A stretch of 64,000 nt of DNA from Streptomyces aculeolatus (lineage in GTDB: Bacteria > Actinomycetota > Actinomycetes > Streptomycetales > Streptomycetaceae). How positions within the stretch are numbered: position 1 is the first letter of the stretch; the number at the start of each line of letters is the position of its first letter. The translations under genes were made by a program, and so were the position numbers. The stretch lies in NCBI RefSeq assembly GCF_020400605.1, contig NZ_JAINRD010000003.1, forward strand, positions 434,001 through 498,000, read 5' to 3'. The notes under the pieces were generated by a model. It did not search any database. It was not told the DNA's origin and worked only from the letters and a program-made list of their open reading frames with translations. Shown here piece by piece: positions 25,798 to 33,400 of this stretch.

Positions 25798-26595
25798 GTG
25801 GCGGATACCGCCATGGCACGGTCGGAATCGGTGATGTCGGAGGATCCGCTGGAGCGGGCGATCTGGCGGCTGCGTTCGCGCGGTTGCTGGGACGACGCCG
25901 CGGCGCTCCTCGAGGACACCGCCGGGACCGACGCCGAGGCGGCGTGGCGGCGTGCGGCGCTGCTCGTCGAGCAGTGCATGTTCACGGCTGCCGGCTGGGA
26001 GCGCGCCGAGGACGCGGTACGTACCGCGGAGGCGGTGTCGACGGACGGGGAGAACCGCGGCGTCACGGCGTGCGAGCGGGGTTATCTCGCGTACGCCTCC
26101 ACCCTGTTCCAGGAGCGTGACCGCTCCGACGAGGCGCGTGCGGCGCTCGGCCGCGCCGCCGCGCTGCTGGCGCCGACGTCGCCGCACCGGCCGATGCTGG
26201 ACTTCCGGCGCGGCCTCGTCGCCCAGCACCTGACGAAGAACGCGACGGCCGCGCTGGCGGCGTTCCGGCGTGCGCACGCGGGTGCGGTCGAGCAGGACGA
26301 CCTGCTGCTGATGTCGTTCACCTGGCGCCATCTGGCCTCGCTCGCGGACGAGGCCGGGGACCTCGCGGAGGCGCGGCACGGCTTCCGCGAGTCGCTGCGG
26401 CTGCGCGAGGAGGTGGGCTACCTGATCGGTACGGCGCCGGCGCTGATGGCGCTGGCCGATGTCGAGCCGGAGCCCGAGGCGGGCCGGCTGCGGGCGGAGG
26501 CGACGCGGCTGGTGCGGCTGCTGGACGGGGTGCCGGCGTGGCTGGCGGAGCAGTTGGGCGAGGAGCCGCGGCGGGTTCCCCCGGTGGAGGGCTGA
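25798..26595 (+). CDS. TPR-like hypothetical protein
   Basis: 265-residue, wholly helical-looking soluble protein. Alternating A/L/R heptads resemble tetratricopeptide repeats (CWDDAAALLEDTAGTDAEAA, RSDEARAALGRAAALLAPTS, NATAALAAFRRAHAGAV, GDLAEARHGFRESLRLREEV). No enzyme motif is visible, so a protein-interaction role is likely. GTG at 25798 is chosen because GGGGAGG ends 5 bases upstream; an in-frame TTG at 25768 lacks this. It lies just beyond the TnpB element's left end and probably has its own promoter. I do not recognise a named family. Confidence 0.75.
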   Translation: MADTAMARSESVMSEDPLERAIWRLRSRGCWDDAAALLEDTAGTDAEAAWRRAALLVEQCMFTAAGWERAEDAVRTAEAVSTDGENRGVTACERGYLAYASTLFQERDRSDEARAALGRAAALLAPTSPHRPMLDFRRGLVAQHLTKNATAALAAFRRAHAGAVEQDDLLLMSFTWRHLASLADEAGDLAEARHGFRESLRLREEVGYLIGTAPALMALADVEPEPEAGRLRAEATRLVRLLDGVPAWLAEQLGEEPRRVPPVEG

Positions 26596-26652
26596 GGGGG
26601 CGCGGGGCCGGCGTGGCGCGGCGGGTGGGGGCAGGCCCGCAGGGCCGTCGTT

Positions 26653-26737
26653 TCCGGCCGTCTGCCGTCTTCTGTCGCCGTCTTCCGCGCCTTCCGCCGT
26701 CTTCCCCGTCTTCCGCGTCTTCCCCATCTTCCGCCCG
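26653..26737. repeat. Polypyrimidine CGTCTTCC-type repeat tract between convergent genes
   Basis: About 85 bp of almost pure pyrimidine on the plus strand is built from degenerate copies of CCGTCTTCC (for example GCCGTCTTCTGTC, GCCGTCTTCC, CCGTCTTCC, GCGTCTTCC, CCATCTTCC). It separates the TPR-like and EamA genes, which converge here. No hairpin of terminator quality is visible, so the tract itself may be what lies at the transcription-termination zone. Confidence 0.7.
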
Positions 26738-26746
26738 TACGCACCG

Positions 26747-27694
26747 CTACGCCCCCGCCGCCGCGTCCCGTTCGCGGTGCAGCGCGACGCCCGCGACGAC
26801 CAGTGCGATGCCCGCCGCCTCCGCCGCCCCCGGCACCTGGCCGAGGACGGCCACGCCCATCAGCGCGGCCGTCGCCGGCAGCAGCGACAGCATCAGCGCG
26901 AACGTCGCCCGCGGCACCCGCGCCATGGCGAGCTGGTCGCAGACGTACGGAATCACCGACGAGCAGACCCCCACCCCGAAGGCCGCCGCAAGCAGCGCCG
27001 GTGACGTCGCCACCGCCGCCGCGTCCACGACGCCCGCCGGTGCCGCGACCACCGCCGCCACCAGCATCGCAGCCCCGAGCCGGCCGACGCCCGCCGCGCC
27101 TCCGTCCGCCGCGAGCCGGTGGCCGAGGACGACGTAGAGCACGAAGAGCGCGCAGTTGCCGAAGGCGAGCGCGAGGCCGAGCGGTTCGGCGACCAGGTGC
27201 ACGTCGGTCAGCAGCGCGACCCCGCCGAGCACCAGCACGAGCGCGGCGGCGTTGCGCCGGGTCCGTGCGCCCGCGGCGGCCAGCACCACGGGGCCGAGGA
27301 ACTCCACCGCACCGACCGTCCCCAGCGGCAGCCGCTCCAGGGCGAGGTAGAACGTGCAGTTCATGGTGGCGAGCACGGCGCCCATCGCCACCAGCAGCCG
27401 CCGCTGGTACGGGGTGGCCGCCCGCCAGTCGCGCCACGGCCGCCGCCAGACGGCGAAGACCAGCGCCGCGGAGGCGATGCGCAGCCAGGCGACGCCGAGG
27501 ACGTCGAGGCGGGCGAAGAGCAGGACGGCGCAGGCCGGGCCGAGGTAGTGGAAGACGGCGGAGGAGACGAGGAACGCCGGCGGCGGTACGCGCTCGGCGG
27601 CCAGGGCGAGTCGGCCGGCGGGGGCGCCGGCGGGGCTGCGGGGAGGGGAGTCGGCCACGGAGGAATCGTCGCAACGCACTCCCGCGCGGACCAT
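26747..27694 (-). CDS. EamA/DMT-family exporter
   Basis: 315-residue membrane protein with about ten hydrophobic helices in two EamA halves, as in RhtA/YdcZ amino-acid or metabolite exporters. Visible segments: FLVSSAVFHYLGPACAVLLF, NCTFYLALERLPLGTVGAVE (the typical YxALxxLPLGTVxAxEFLGP signature), LGLALAFGNCALFVLYVVLG, and LPATAALMGVAVLGQVPGAA with EAAGIALVVAGVAL. It is divergent from an Lrp/AsnC regulator, an arrangement common for amino-acid exporters. ATG 27694 is used; GTG 27658 is an alternative, and neither has a strong Shine-Dalgarno. The last codons are followed by the polypyrimidine tract. Confidence 0.88.
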   Translation of the reverse strand: MVRAGVRCDDSSVADSPPRSPAGAPAGRLALAAERVPPPAFLVSSAVFHYLGPACAVLLFARLDVLGVAWLRIASAALVFAVWRRPWRDWRAATPYQRRLLVAMGAVLATMNCTFYLALERLPLGTVGAVEFLGPVVLAAAGARTRRNAAALVLVLGGVALLTDVHLVAEPLGLALAFGNCALFVLYVVLGHRLAADGGAAGVGRLGAAMLVAAVVAAPAGVVDAAAVATSPALLAAAFGVGVCSSVIPYVCDQLAMARVPRATFALMLSLLPATAALMGVAVLGQVPGAAEAAGIALVVAGVALHRERDAAAGA

Positions 27695-27724
27695 GGCGAA
27701 CCGGAAAGCCACAGGGCCGATGAC

Positions 27725-27745
27725 TTTCCTATTCAGGGTATGAAA
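27725..27745. promoter_or_regulatory. Lrp-type operator between exporter and lrp genes
   Basis: A 21-bp dyad of form TTTCNTA-N7-TANGAAA, with every specified base symmetric, sits midway between the divergent starts at 27694 and 27774. Its AT-rich half-sites stand out from the surrounding GC-rich DNA, and its length and centre resemble Lrp/AsnC boxes. Binding by the adjacent regulator is inferred. Confidence 0.6.
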
Positions 27746-27773
27746 CGGGCGGCCGGCGTGCGATGGTGAAGCG

Positions 27774-28316
27774 ATGGACGCACTCGACCGCTCGATCCTG
27801 ATCGAACTCGACGCGGACCCCCGGCTGTCGACGGCCGAGCTGGCCCGGCGCACCGGCGTCTCCGTGCCGACCGCCCGGGAGCGGGTGCGGCGGCTGGAGG
27901 AGTCCGGGGTGATCCGCGGGTACCGGCTCGACGTCGACCCGGCGGCGCTGGGGTATCCGGTGGCGGCGTTCGTCCGGGTGCGGCCGGGGCCGGGGCAGTT
28001 GCCGCGGATCGCCGCGCTGGCGCGGAGCCTGCCGCAGGTCAGCGAGTGCCACCGGATCACCGGCGAGGACTGCTTCCTGCTCAAGGTGCACGCGACGGAC
28101 CTCGACACCTTCGAGGAGGTGCTCGACCGCTTCCTGCTGCACGGCCAGACGACGACGTCGATCGTCCAGTCCACGGCCGTGCCGCCGCGGACGCCCGGGC
28201 TCGGCCCGTACGCGGACTCGGAGTCGGCCGCGGACTCGGACCGCGGCGGGCGCGGGCGCAGGGGCGGGCGCGAAACCGGGCGCGGCGGCGCCGGAGTCGG
28301 GCCGCGGGTTCCCTAG
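27774..28316 (+). CDS. Lrp/AsnC-family transcriptional regulator
   Basis: 180 aa. N-terminal winged HTH (LDRSILIELDADPRLSTAEL; RTGVSVPTARERVRRLEESG) and C-terminal RAM ligand-binding domain (ALGYPVAAFVRVRPGPGQLP; CHRITGEDCFLLKVHATDLD; DTFEEVLDRFLLHGQTTTSI). The last 40 residues are an Arg/Gly-rich tail beyond the usual 150-residue family length. Divergent from an EamA exporter across 79 bp that contains a clean Lrp-like dyad, so amino-acid-responsive control of the exporter and of itself is likely. Start ATG 27774. Confidence 0.9.
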   Translation: MDALDRSILIELDADPRLSTAELARRTGVSVPTARERVRRLEESGVIRGYRLDVDPAALGYPVAAFVRVRPGPGQLPRIAALARSLPQVSECHRITGEDCFLLKVHATDLDTFEEVLDRFLLHGQTTTSIVQSTAVPPRTPGLGPYADSESAADSDRGGRGRRGGRETGRGGAGVGPRVP

Positions 28317-28340
28317 CGGCTGCGGCTAGGGTTGCCGGCC

Positions 28341-29279
28341 GTGGACCTCGATGCCGTACGCACCTTCGTCGCCGCCGCCGACACCGGCCAGTTCCAGGAG
28401 GCGGCGGCCGAGCTGATGCTGACCCAGCAGGCCGTCTCCAAGCGCATCGCCGGGCTGGAGAAGGGCCTCGGGGTGCGGCTGTTCACCCGTACTCCGCGCG
28501 GCGCGAAGCTCACCATCGACGGACAGGCGTTCCTCCCGCACGCCCGCGCTCTCCTGCGGACCGCGGAGCGCGCGGCGGCCTCGGTACGGCCCGGGAGCCG
28601 GGCACTGCGCGTGGACGTGGTCGGCCGGCGGGTGGCGACCGCCGGACTGCTGCGGGACTTCCACCGCGCGTACCCCGACGTGGAGTTGGACGTCGTCACG
28701 GTCTACGGCGGCGGCGCCGCGGTGGACGCGGTGCGCGACGGCACGATCGACGCGACGTTCCGCACGCTGCCGCCGCCGGGCCGGAAGCTGCCCGACGACA
28801 TCGCCGTCGGGTACGTGATGTACGAGCCGGTGCAGCTCGTCACCGGCCCCGCGCACGAGTTCGCCGGCGCCCGCTCCATCGCCCCCGGCCGGCTCGCCGG
28901 GCACCGGATCTGGATGCCGGGCAACGCGCCGGGCACCGAGTGGGCCGCGTACTACGAGGACATGGCCGCGGAGTTCGGCTTCGTCATCGACGCGGTGGGC
29001 CCCGACTTCGGGGTCGAGAGCCTGCTCGACACGATCGCCGCGTCCGCGACGGTGGGCACCTTCCTCAGCGAGCGGACCCCGCTGGTCTGGCCCGTCGACT
29101 ACGACCTGTGCCGCATCCCGCTGCACGACCCGACGCCCGTCTACCCGCACCTGATGCACTGGCACACCGACAACGCGCACCCCGCGCTGGCCCTGCTGCG
29201 CGACTTCCTCGCCCCCCGCAGCCCGCGGCACGCGCCCGGCGAGGCCGCGGGGACGTGGGCGCCGGCCTGGTCCCGCTGA
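28341..29279 (+). CDS. LysR-family transcriptional regulator
   Basis: 312 aa. Canonical LysR wHTH at the N-terminus (MDLDAVRTFVAAADTGQFQE, ELMLTQQAVSKRIAGLEKGL, GVRLFTRTPRG), then a type-2 periplasmic-binding-like effector domain (about 90-295). GTG at 28341 gives the standard LysR beginning; a TTG three codons earlier is in frame. It follows the lrp gene by 24 bp on the same strand, and no target operon is adjacent except the convergent FAD oxidoreductase. Effector unknown. Confidence 0.88.
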   Translation: MDLDAVRTFVAAADTGQFQEAAAELMLTQQAVSKRIAGLEKGLGVRLFTRTPRGAKLTIDGQAFLPHARALLRTAERAAASVRPGSRALRVDVVGRRVATAGLLRDFHRAYPDVELDVVTVYGGGAAVDAVRDGTIDATFRTLPPPGRKLPDDIAVGYVMYEPVQLVTGPAHEFAGARSIAPGRLAGHRIWMPGNAPGTEWAAYYEDMAAEFGFVIDAVGPDFGVESLLDTIAASATVGTFLSERTPLVWPVDYDLCRIPLHDPTPVYPHLMHWHTDNAHPALALLRDFLAPRSPRHAPGEAAGTWAPAWSR

Positions 29280-29304
29280 CCGGCGCCCGCGCGCGGCGAC
29301 CGCC

Positions 29305-29352
29305 GCCGCCGGGGGCCGCTGCCGCCGGGGGCCGCTGCCGCCGGGGGCCGCC
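29305..29352. repeat. Three tandem 16-bp G-rich repeats between convergent genes
   Basis: GCCGCCGGGGGCCGCT occurs at 29305-29320 and 29321-29336, and with one terminal change at 29337-29352. The array fills the gap between the LysR stop (29279) and the FAD oxidoreductase stop (29354). Each unit carries a G5 run and can self-pair (GGCC cores), so the array could stop transcription from both sides or vary in copy number. Confidence 0.8.
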
Positions 29353-29353
29353 G

Positions 29354-31369
29354 TCACCCGGCGGGGGTGAAGCGCACCGCGTCCGCGATCACGTAGCCGT
29401 CGGTGGCGTCGTTGCGTACCCGCACTCCCGCCGCCGTCCCCGCCGCGAACGTGTGCCGCCCCAGCACCACCCACTTCCCGCCGCCCGAGCGCTGGTCGAC
29501 GGTGTACGTCGCCGTGCCGCCGGCGTGCTCGACGTCGACCGGCACGTTGGTGGCCCGGTTGCTGTGGGAGGTCCACCACAGGGCGACGTCCCAGTCGCCG
29601 GCCTCCGGCAGCTCGGGCCGGAAGCGCATCCAGGTGCCGCCCTTGCCGGTGTTGTCGTCGTGGACGTAGTCCGAGCCGTAGTAGCCGGAGGTGGACGTGC
29701 TGCTCAGCCAGGTGCCGGCGGAGGTGACGCCGGTGGCGGAGACGTTGTCGACGACGATCTCGCCGGGCTCGGTGGGCGGCCACTGAAGGAACTGCCCGTC
29801 CGCGCGCAGCCGGGCCTGCAGCGCGGCGACCGGCACCTGCTGCACCGCCGCGCCGCGGTCGAGGGCCATCCGCGCGGCGGTCGCCGCCGACTGGCCGAGG
29901 ATCATGAAGACGGGCTCCATCCGGATCGACCCGTACGCGATGTGCGAGGCGGAGAGCGCGACGGGCACCAGCAGGTTGGTGCACTGCGAGCGCTTCGGCG
30001 TCAGCGAGCGGTAGCTGATCCCGTACGGTGCGCGCACCCCGACCTGCACGTCGCCCTCGTTGCGCGCGACGCCGTCGACGACGAGGCGGCGGCAGTTGTG
30101 CGAGTCCATCGTGTACGAGGCGAGCCCGACGGAGTCCGCGGCGCGCACGGTGCCGCGGCAGTCGTGCTCGGTCATGACGTAGTCGGAGACCATGCGCCGC
30201 GCCTCGCGGATGTACAGCAGCGGCGGCCAGCCGCCGTGGTCGGTGAACTCGTCGCGCGGCAGGCCCCAGGCGGCGGTCTGGGCGCGCACGGACTCCGGCA
30301 GCCGCGGGTCGTTGGCGAGGAACCACATCAGGCCCTGCTGGTAGTCGACGTGTTCGGCGTGGATGCGGGCGCGCTCGGCGTAGGTGCCGGTGGGGTAGCC
30401 GAAGTTGAGACCGATGTTGTCGGTGGAGAAGGCGCCGTTGTTGTTGGAGTCGGTCTTGCCGCCGCCCATCTGGTGGGTGGTGTAGAACGGCCCGCGCCAG
30501 CCGGCCTGGACGTAGCGCAGGAGGAGTTCGTAGCGCATCGGGTCGTAGCCGGACGGCTTCGGGAAGGGGATGCGGTCGCCGGCCTGGGTCAGGCACATGC
30601 GGAAGCAGTACGCCTGGATCGACTCGTCCGCGGTGCCGTCGGGCGCGAGCGGGTCGGCGGAGACGCCGGGCAGCAGGCCGCTGGCGGGGCTGCCGGGGGT
30701 GACGTAGGGGTCGACGGGGTGGACGAACTGGTGCTTGTCGCGGTGCTGGACGCCGTTGAGGGTCTCGTCGTACGCGGCGTTGCCCTCGCGTCCGGCGGTG
30801 AAGTCGACGCCGGCGCGGGCCATCAGGTCGCCCTCGTAGGTCGCGTCCATGAACACGCCGCCCGTGTACGCGCGGCCGTCGTCGGTGACGAGTGTGCGGA
30901 TGCGGCCGCCGCGGCGGTCGACGGAGCGCAGCCGCGCGTCGGTGACGACGGGCACGTCGTGCTCTTCGAGGAGGTCGGCGAAGACCGCGGAGGCGACGTG
31001 CGGTTCGAAGGTGTAGCGGGCCGGGGAGTCGTCGGTGACGGGGGTGCCGTGGTACTTGGCGTACACGCGGCGGTAGAACTCCAGGGCCAGGCCGCCGATG
31101 GCGGAGGTGTTGCCGGTGTCGGTGGCGCCGAGGCCGCTGGTGGTGAGGCCGCCGATGTGCCGGGTGGGCTCCAGCACCACGGCGGTGCCGCCCATCCGGC
31201 GCATCTGCACGGCGGCGATCACGCCGGCCGAGGTGCCGCCGTAGACCACCAGGTCGGCCCGGACGGGGCCGCGGTCCCGGGCGTACGCCGCCGGGGCCAG
31301 GGCGGGCAGCGCGAGACCCGCGCCGCCCGCGACGAGCAAACCACGTCTAGAAAGCGCTTTCTCAGCCAT
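29354..31369 (-). CDS. Secreted FAD-dependent oxidoreductase with golvesin-like C-terminal domain
   Basis: 671 aa. A twin-arginine-type signal peptide (SRRGLLVAGGAGLALPALAP, about residues 7-28) is followed by an FAD_oxidored domain starting with the dinucleotide motif ADLVVYGGTSAGVIAAVQMRR, then LEPTRHIGGLTTSGLG, VFMDATYEGDLMARAGVDF and GQSAATAARMALD. The C-terminal 130 residues (VVDNVSATGVTSAGTWLSST; YYGSDYVHDDNTG; ADAVRFTPAG) form a golvesin/xylan-lyase-type beta-sandwich that probably binds carbohydrate. The protein likely acts outside the cell on a sugar or glycan-linked substrate. It is last in a minus-strand set with a dehydrogenase and an isomerase. A LacI-type palindrome overlaps codons 3-7. 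The substrate is unknown. Confidence 0.85.
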   Translation of the reverse strand: MAEKALSRRGLLVAGGAGLALPALAPAAYARDRGPVRADLVVYGGTSAGVIAAVQMRRMGGTAVVLEPTRHIGGLTTSGLGATDTGNTSAIGGLALEFYRRVYAKYHGTPVTDDSPARYTFEPHVASAVFADLLEEHDVPVVTDARLRSVDRRGGRIRTLVTDDGRAYTGGVFMDATYEGDLMARAGVDFTAGREGNAAYDETLNGVQHRDKHQFVHPVDPYVTPGSPASGLLPGVSADPLAPDGTADESIQAYCFRMCLTQAGDRIPFPKPSGYDPMRYELLLRYVQAGWRGPFYTTHQMGGGKTDSNNNGAFSTDNIGLNFGYPTGTYAERARIHAEHVDYQQGLMWFLANDPRLPESVRAQTAAWGLPRDEFTDHGGWPPLLYIREARRMVSDYVMTEHDCRGTVRAADSVGLASYTMDSHNCRRLVVDGVARNEGDVQVGVRAPYGISYRSLTPKRSQCTNLLVPVALSASHIAYGSIRMEPVFMILGQSAATAARMALDRGAAVQQVPVAALQARLRADGQFLQWPPTEPGEIVVDNVSATGVTSAGTWLSSTSTSGYYGSDYVHDDNTGKGGTWMRFRPELPEAGDWDVALWWTSHSNRATNVPVDVEHAGGTATYTVDQRSGGGKWVVLGRHTFAAGTAAGVRVRNDATDGYVIADAVRFTPAG
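31349..31362. promoter_or_regulatory. LacI-type palindrome overlapping codons 3-7 of the FAD oxidoreductase gene
   Basis: AGAAAGCGCTTTCT is a perfect 14-bp palindrome with the CG-centred core typical of LacI-family operators. It lies 8-21 bp inside the coding sequence, so a bound repressor could act as a roadblock for reading this gene. A LacI regulator is encoded 2 kb away at 33401, although that gene's own region shows a different core (TTTTCGAAAA). Confidence 0.5.
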
Positions 31370-31402
31370 GGTTCCGGAGTGTGCCCGCGCCCCGGCGGGA
31401 CG

Positions 31403-32512
31403 TCAACGCATCCGTACGCCCGGATCCCAGTCGGCCGGCAGCGCCGCCGGCACCGTGAACCCGGCGCCCCCGACGGGCACGAACTCCCCGTCCTGCGCGG
31501 ACCGTTCGACCGCCGCCATGGTCTCCAGGACGTGCTGCGCCAGCTCGCCGGAGGCGCGGTGCGGCTCCCCGGCGGCCAGCGAGCGGGCCATGTCGAGCGC
31601 GCCCATGCCGCGCCCGGCGGTCGCGCCCGCCGCCTCGATCTCCGTCCACTCCGCCGAGCCCGCCCGGCGCAGCCGCAGGGAGCCGTCGAAGCGGTTGGGG
31701 TCGGGCAGCGCGAGGGTGGCCTCGGTGCCGGTGATCTCCACCCAGCCCTGCCGGTTCAGCGGCGAGTCGAAGCTGACCACCAGCGACGCCGTTTGGCCCC
31801 CGGCGTAGTCGAGGAGCGCGGCGACGTGCGTGGGCACCTCGACCGGGAACTCGGTGCCGGCCTTCGGACCGGACCCGATCACCCGCGTCTCGCGCGCCTT
31901 GCCGGCCACCGCCGCGACCCGCCCGGCCGGGCCGAAGAGCGTCGCCAGGCACGTCAGGTAGTACGGGCCCACGTCGAACAGCGGCCCCGCGCCGCGCCGG
32001 AAGAGGAACTCGGGGCTGGGGTGCCACGACTCCGGGCCCGGGGTCTGCATCAGCGCGAGACCGCTCAGCGGCGCGCCGATCGCCCCCTCGTCGAGCAGCC
32101 GGCGCGCGGTCTGCAGCCCGGCGCCGAGGAACGTGTCCGGGGCGCAGCCGAGCCGCACGCCGGCCGCCGCGGCGCGGGCGACCAGGTCGGCACCGGAGGC
32201 GGGGTCGAGGGTCAGCGGCTTCTCGTTCCACACGTGCTTGCCGGCGTCGATCGCCGCCGCCGCGACGTCGTGGTGGGCGACGGGAACGGTGAGGTTGACG
32301 ACCAGCTCGACGCCGGGGTGGGCGAGGGCCTCTTCGGTCGGGCCGTGCGCCGGTACGCCGTAGGCGGCGGCCTGCGCGGCGGCCCGTTCGGTGTCGAGGT
32401 CGGCGCAGAACAGCACGCGCAGGTCGGGGAAGGCGGTGAGGTTCGTCAGGTACTGGTCGCTGATCGTGCCGCAGCCGACCACGGCGACGCCCAGGGGCTC
32501 CCCTGCGGTCAT
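31403..32512 (-). CDS. Gfo/Idh/MocA-family sugar dehydrogenase
   Basis: 369-residue NAD(P)-dependent oxidoreductase. N-terminal Rossmann fold (LGVAVVGCGTISDQYLTNLT, FCADLDTERA), the family EKP motif (VWNEKPLTLD, Lys important for catalysis), then the C-terminal alpha/beta domain (GPLFDVGPYYLTCLATLFGP, GTEATLALPDPNRFDG). Members oxidise sugars, inositols or their derivatives. The start overlaps the isomerase gene by 4 bp (ATGA). Together with the isomerase and the LacI regulator this is a standard sugar or cyclitol catabolism unit; the exact substrate cannot be told. Confidence 0.92.
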   Translation of the reverse strand: MTAGEPLGVAVVGCGTISDQYLTNLTAFPDLRVLFCADLDTERAAAQAAAYGVPAHGPTEEALAHPGVELVVNLTVPVAHHDVAAAAIDAGKHVWNEKPLTLDPASGADLVARAAAAGVRLGCAPDTFLGAGLQTARRLLDEGAIGAPLSGLALMQTPGPESWHPSPEFLFRRGAGPLFDVGPYYLTCLATLFGPAGRVAAVAGKARETRVIGSGPKAGTEFPVEVPTHVAALLDYAGGQTASLVVSFDSPLNRQGWVEITGTEATLALPDPNRFDGSLRLRRAGSAEWTEIEAAGATAGRGMGALDMARSLAAGEPHRASGELAQHVLETMAAVERSAQDGEFVPVGGAGFTVPAALPADWDPGVRMR

Positions 32513-33261
32513 CGGCGCTTCCCCTCCAGCCAGTCGAAGCTCTCGCGCACGGCGGTGAGCATGTCGGTGGCGCAGGCGTCGAGTTCGACGATGTGCCGGC
32601 GGGCGCCCGCGCCGGCGGCGAGCACGGCCTCGACGGGCATCCGCCCGGCGCCGACCGCGGTCATCGGATCGTCCTTGGTGACGGGCCCGTCCTTGATGTG
32701 CAGGTGCGTGACGCGGTCGCCGAGCCGGCCGAGCAGCGCGGGTACGTCCTGGCCGCCGACCGCCGCCCAGTACGTGTCCACCTCGAACTGCACCGGCGTG
32801 TCGAGGCCGGCGAGCAGGTCGGCCAGCACCTCCAGCGCGGGGGCGCCGCCGACGTGCTGGGACAGCTCGAATTCGTGGTTGTGGTAGCCGAGCGCGAGGC
32901 CGTGCCCGGCGGCGCGCCCCGCCGCGTCGGCCAGTTCGCCGGCGACGGAGCGCACCCCGTCGGCGTCGGCGAACCGCTCCGGCGGCAGGTACGGGACGAA
33001 GACGGTGTCGGCGCCGACCGTGCGCGCACCCCGGAAGGCGGCCTCGGCCTGCTCGGGTCCGGCGAGCACGTGCGCGTGCACGGAGCCGGCCGTGAGGCCC
33101 GCCTCGTCCAGGTCGGCCCGCAGCGCCTCGGGGTCGGTCAGCACGTCGTAGCACTCGACCTGGCGGTAGCCGAAGCCGGCCAGCGCGGCGAGCGTGCCGG
33201 GGCGGTCGGCGGCTATCTCGTCGCGAACGGTGTAGAGCTGCACGCCCAGGGACGGGCTCAT
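32509..33261 (-). CDS. Sugar phosphate isomerase/epimerase (TIM-barrel, IolE/XylA-like)
   Basis: 250-residue AP-endonuclease-2-type TIM barrel: LGVQLYTVRDEIAADRPGTL, LGYHNHEFELSQ (first His/Glu metal ligands), FEVDTYWAAVGGQDV (metal Asp), VTHLHIKDGPVTKDD (His), and HIVELDACATD (Glu). Such enzymes interconvert ketoses/aldoses or dehydrate inosose. ATG 33261 follows GGAGGAG. It is the first gene of the minus-strand operon, divergent from the LacI regulator, with TTTTCG repeats in the shared promoter. Confidence 0.9.
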   Translation of the reverse strand: MSPSLGVQLYTVRDEIAADRPGTLAALAGFGYRQVECYDVLTDPEALRADLDEAGLTAGSVHAHVLAGPEQAEAAFRGARTVGADTVFVPYLPPERFADADGVRSVAGELADAAGRAAGHGLALGYHNHEFELSQHVGGAPALEVLADLLAGLDTPVQFEVDTYWAAVGGQDVPALLGRLGDRVTHLHIKDGPVTKDDPMTAVGAGRMPVEAVLAAGAGARRHIVELDACATDMLTAVRESFDWLEGKRR

Positions 33262-33279
33262 GGTCTCCTCCGGCGGTCG

Positions 33280-33296
33280 TTTTCGACAATTTTTCG
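33280..33296. promoter_or_regulatory. TTTTCG operator half-sites upstream of the isomerase operon
   Basis: TTTTCGACAA at 33280-33289 is followed by TTTTCG at 33291-33296, 20-35 bp upstream of the isomerase start. The TTTTCG core recurs in the perfect palindrome at 33380-33389 next to the lacI start, so both divergent promoters probably share a repressor. Confidence 0.5.
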
Positions 33297-33379
33297 CTCG
33301 CCAGCTGACGCTAGGAGCCCCGACGACCTCCGTCAACACCCTTGACAGGGTCGGAAGTAGACGGCCAGGCTGGCCGGAG

Positions 33380-33389
33380 TTTTCGAAAA
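33380..33389. promoter_or_regulatory. TTTTCGAAAA palindrome upstream of the lacI-family gene
   Basis: A perfect 10-bp CG-centred palindrome ends 11 bp before the regulator's ATG and abuts its Shine-Dalgarno (AAGGA). It is a typical autoregulatory LacI-family site. Confidence 0.55.
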
Positions 33390-33400
33390 GGACACCGCCC

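Noticed and set aside
28046..32887. Very long open frame on the plus strand (1,613 codons) across four genes
   Set aside because: It is antisense to the FAD oxidoreductase, dehydrogenase and isomerase genes and composed of Gly/Arg/Val-rich text; such frames are expected from GC-biased codons on the other strand.
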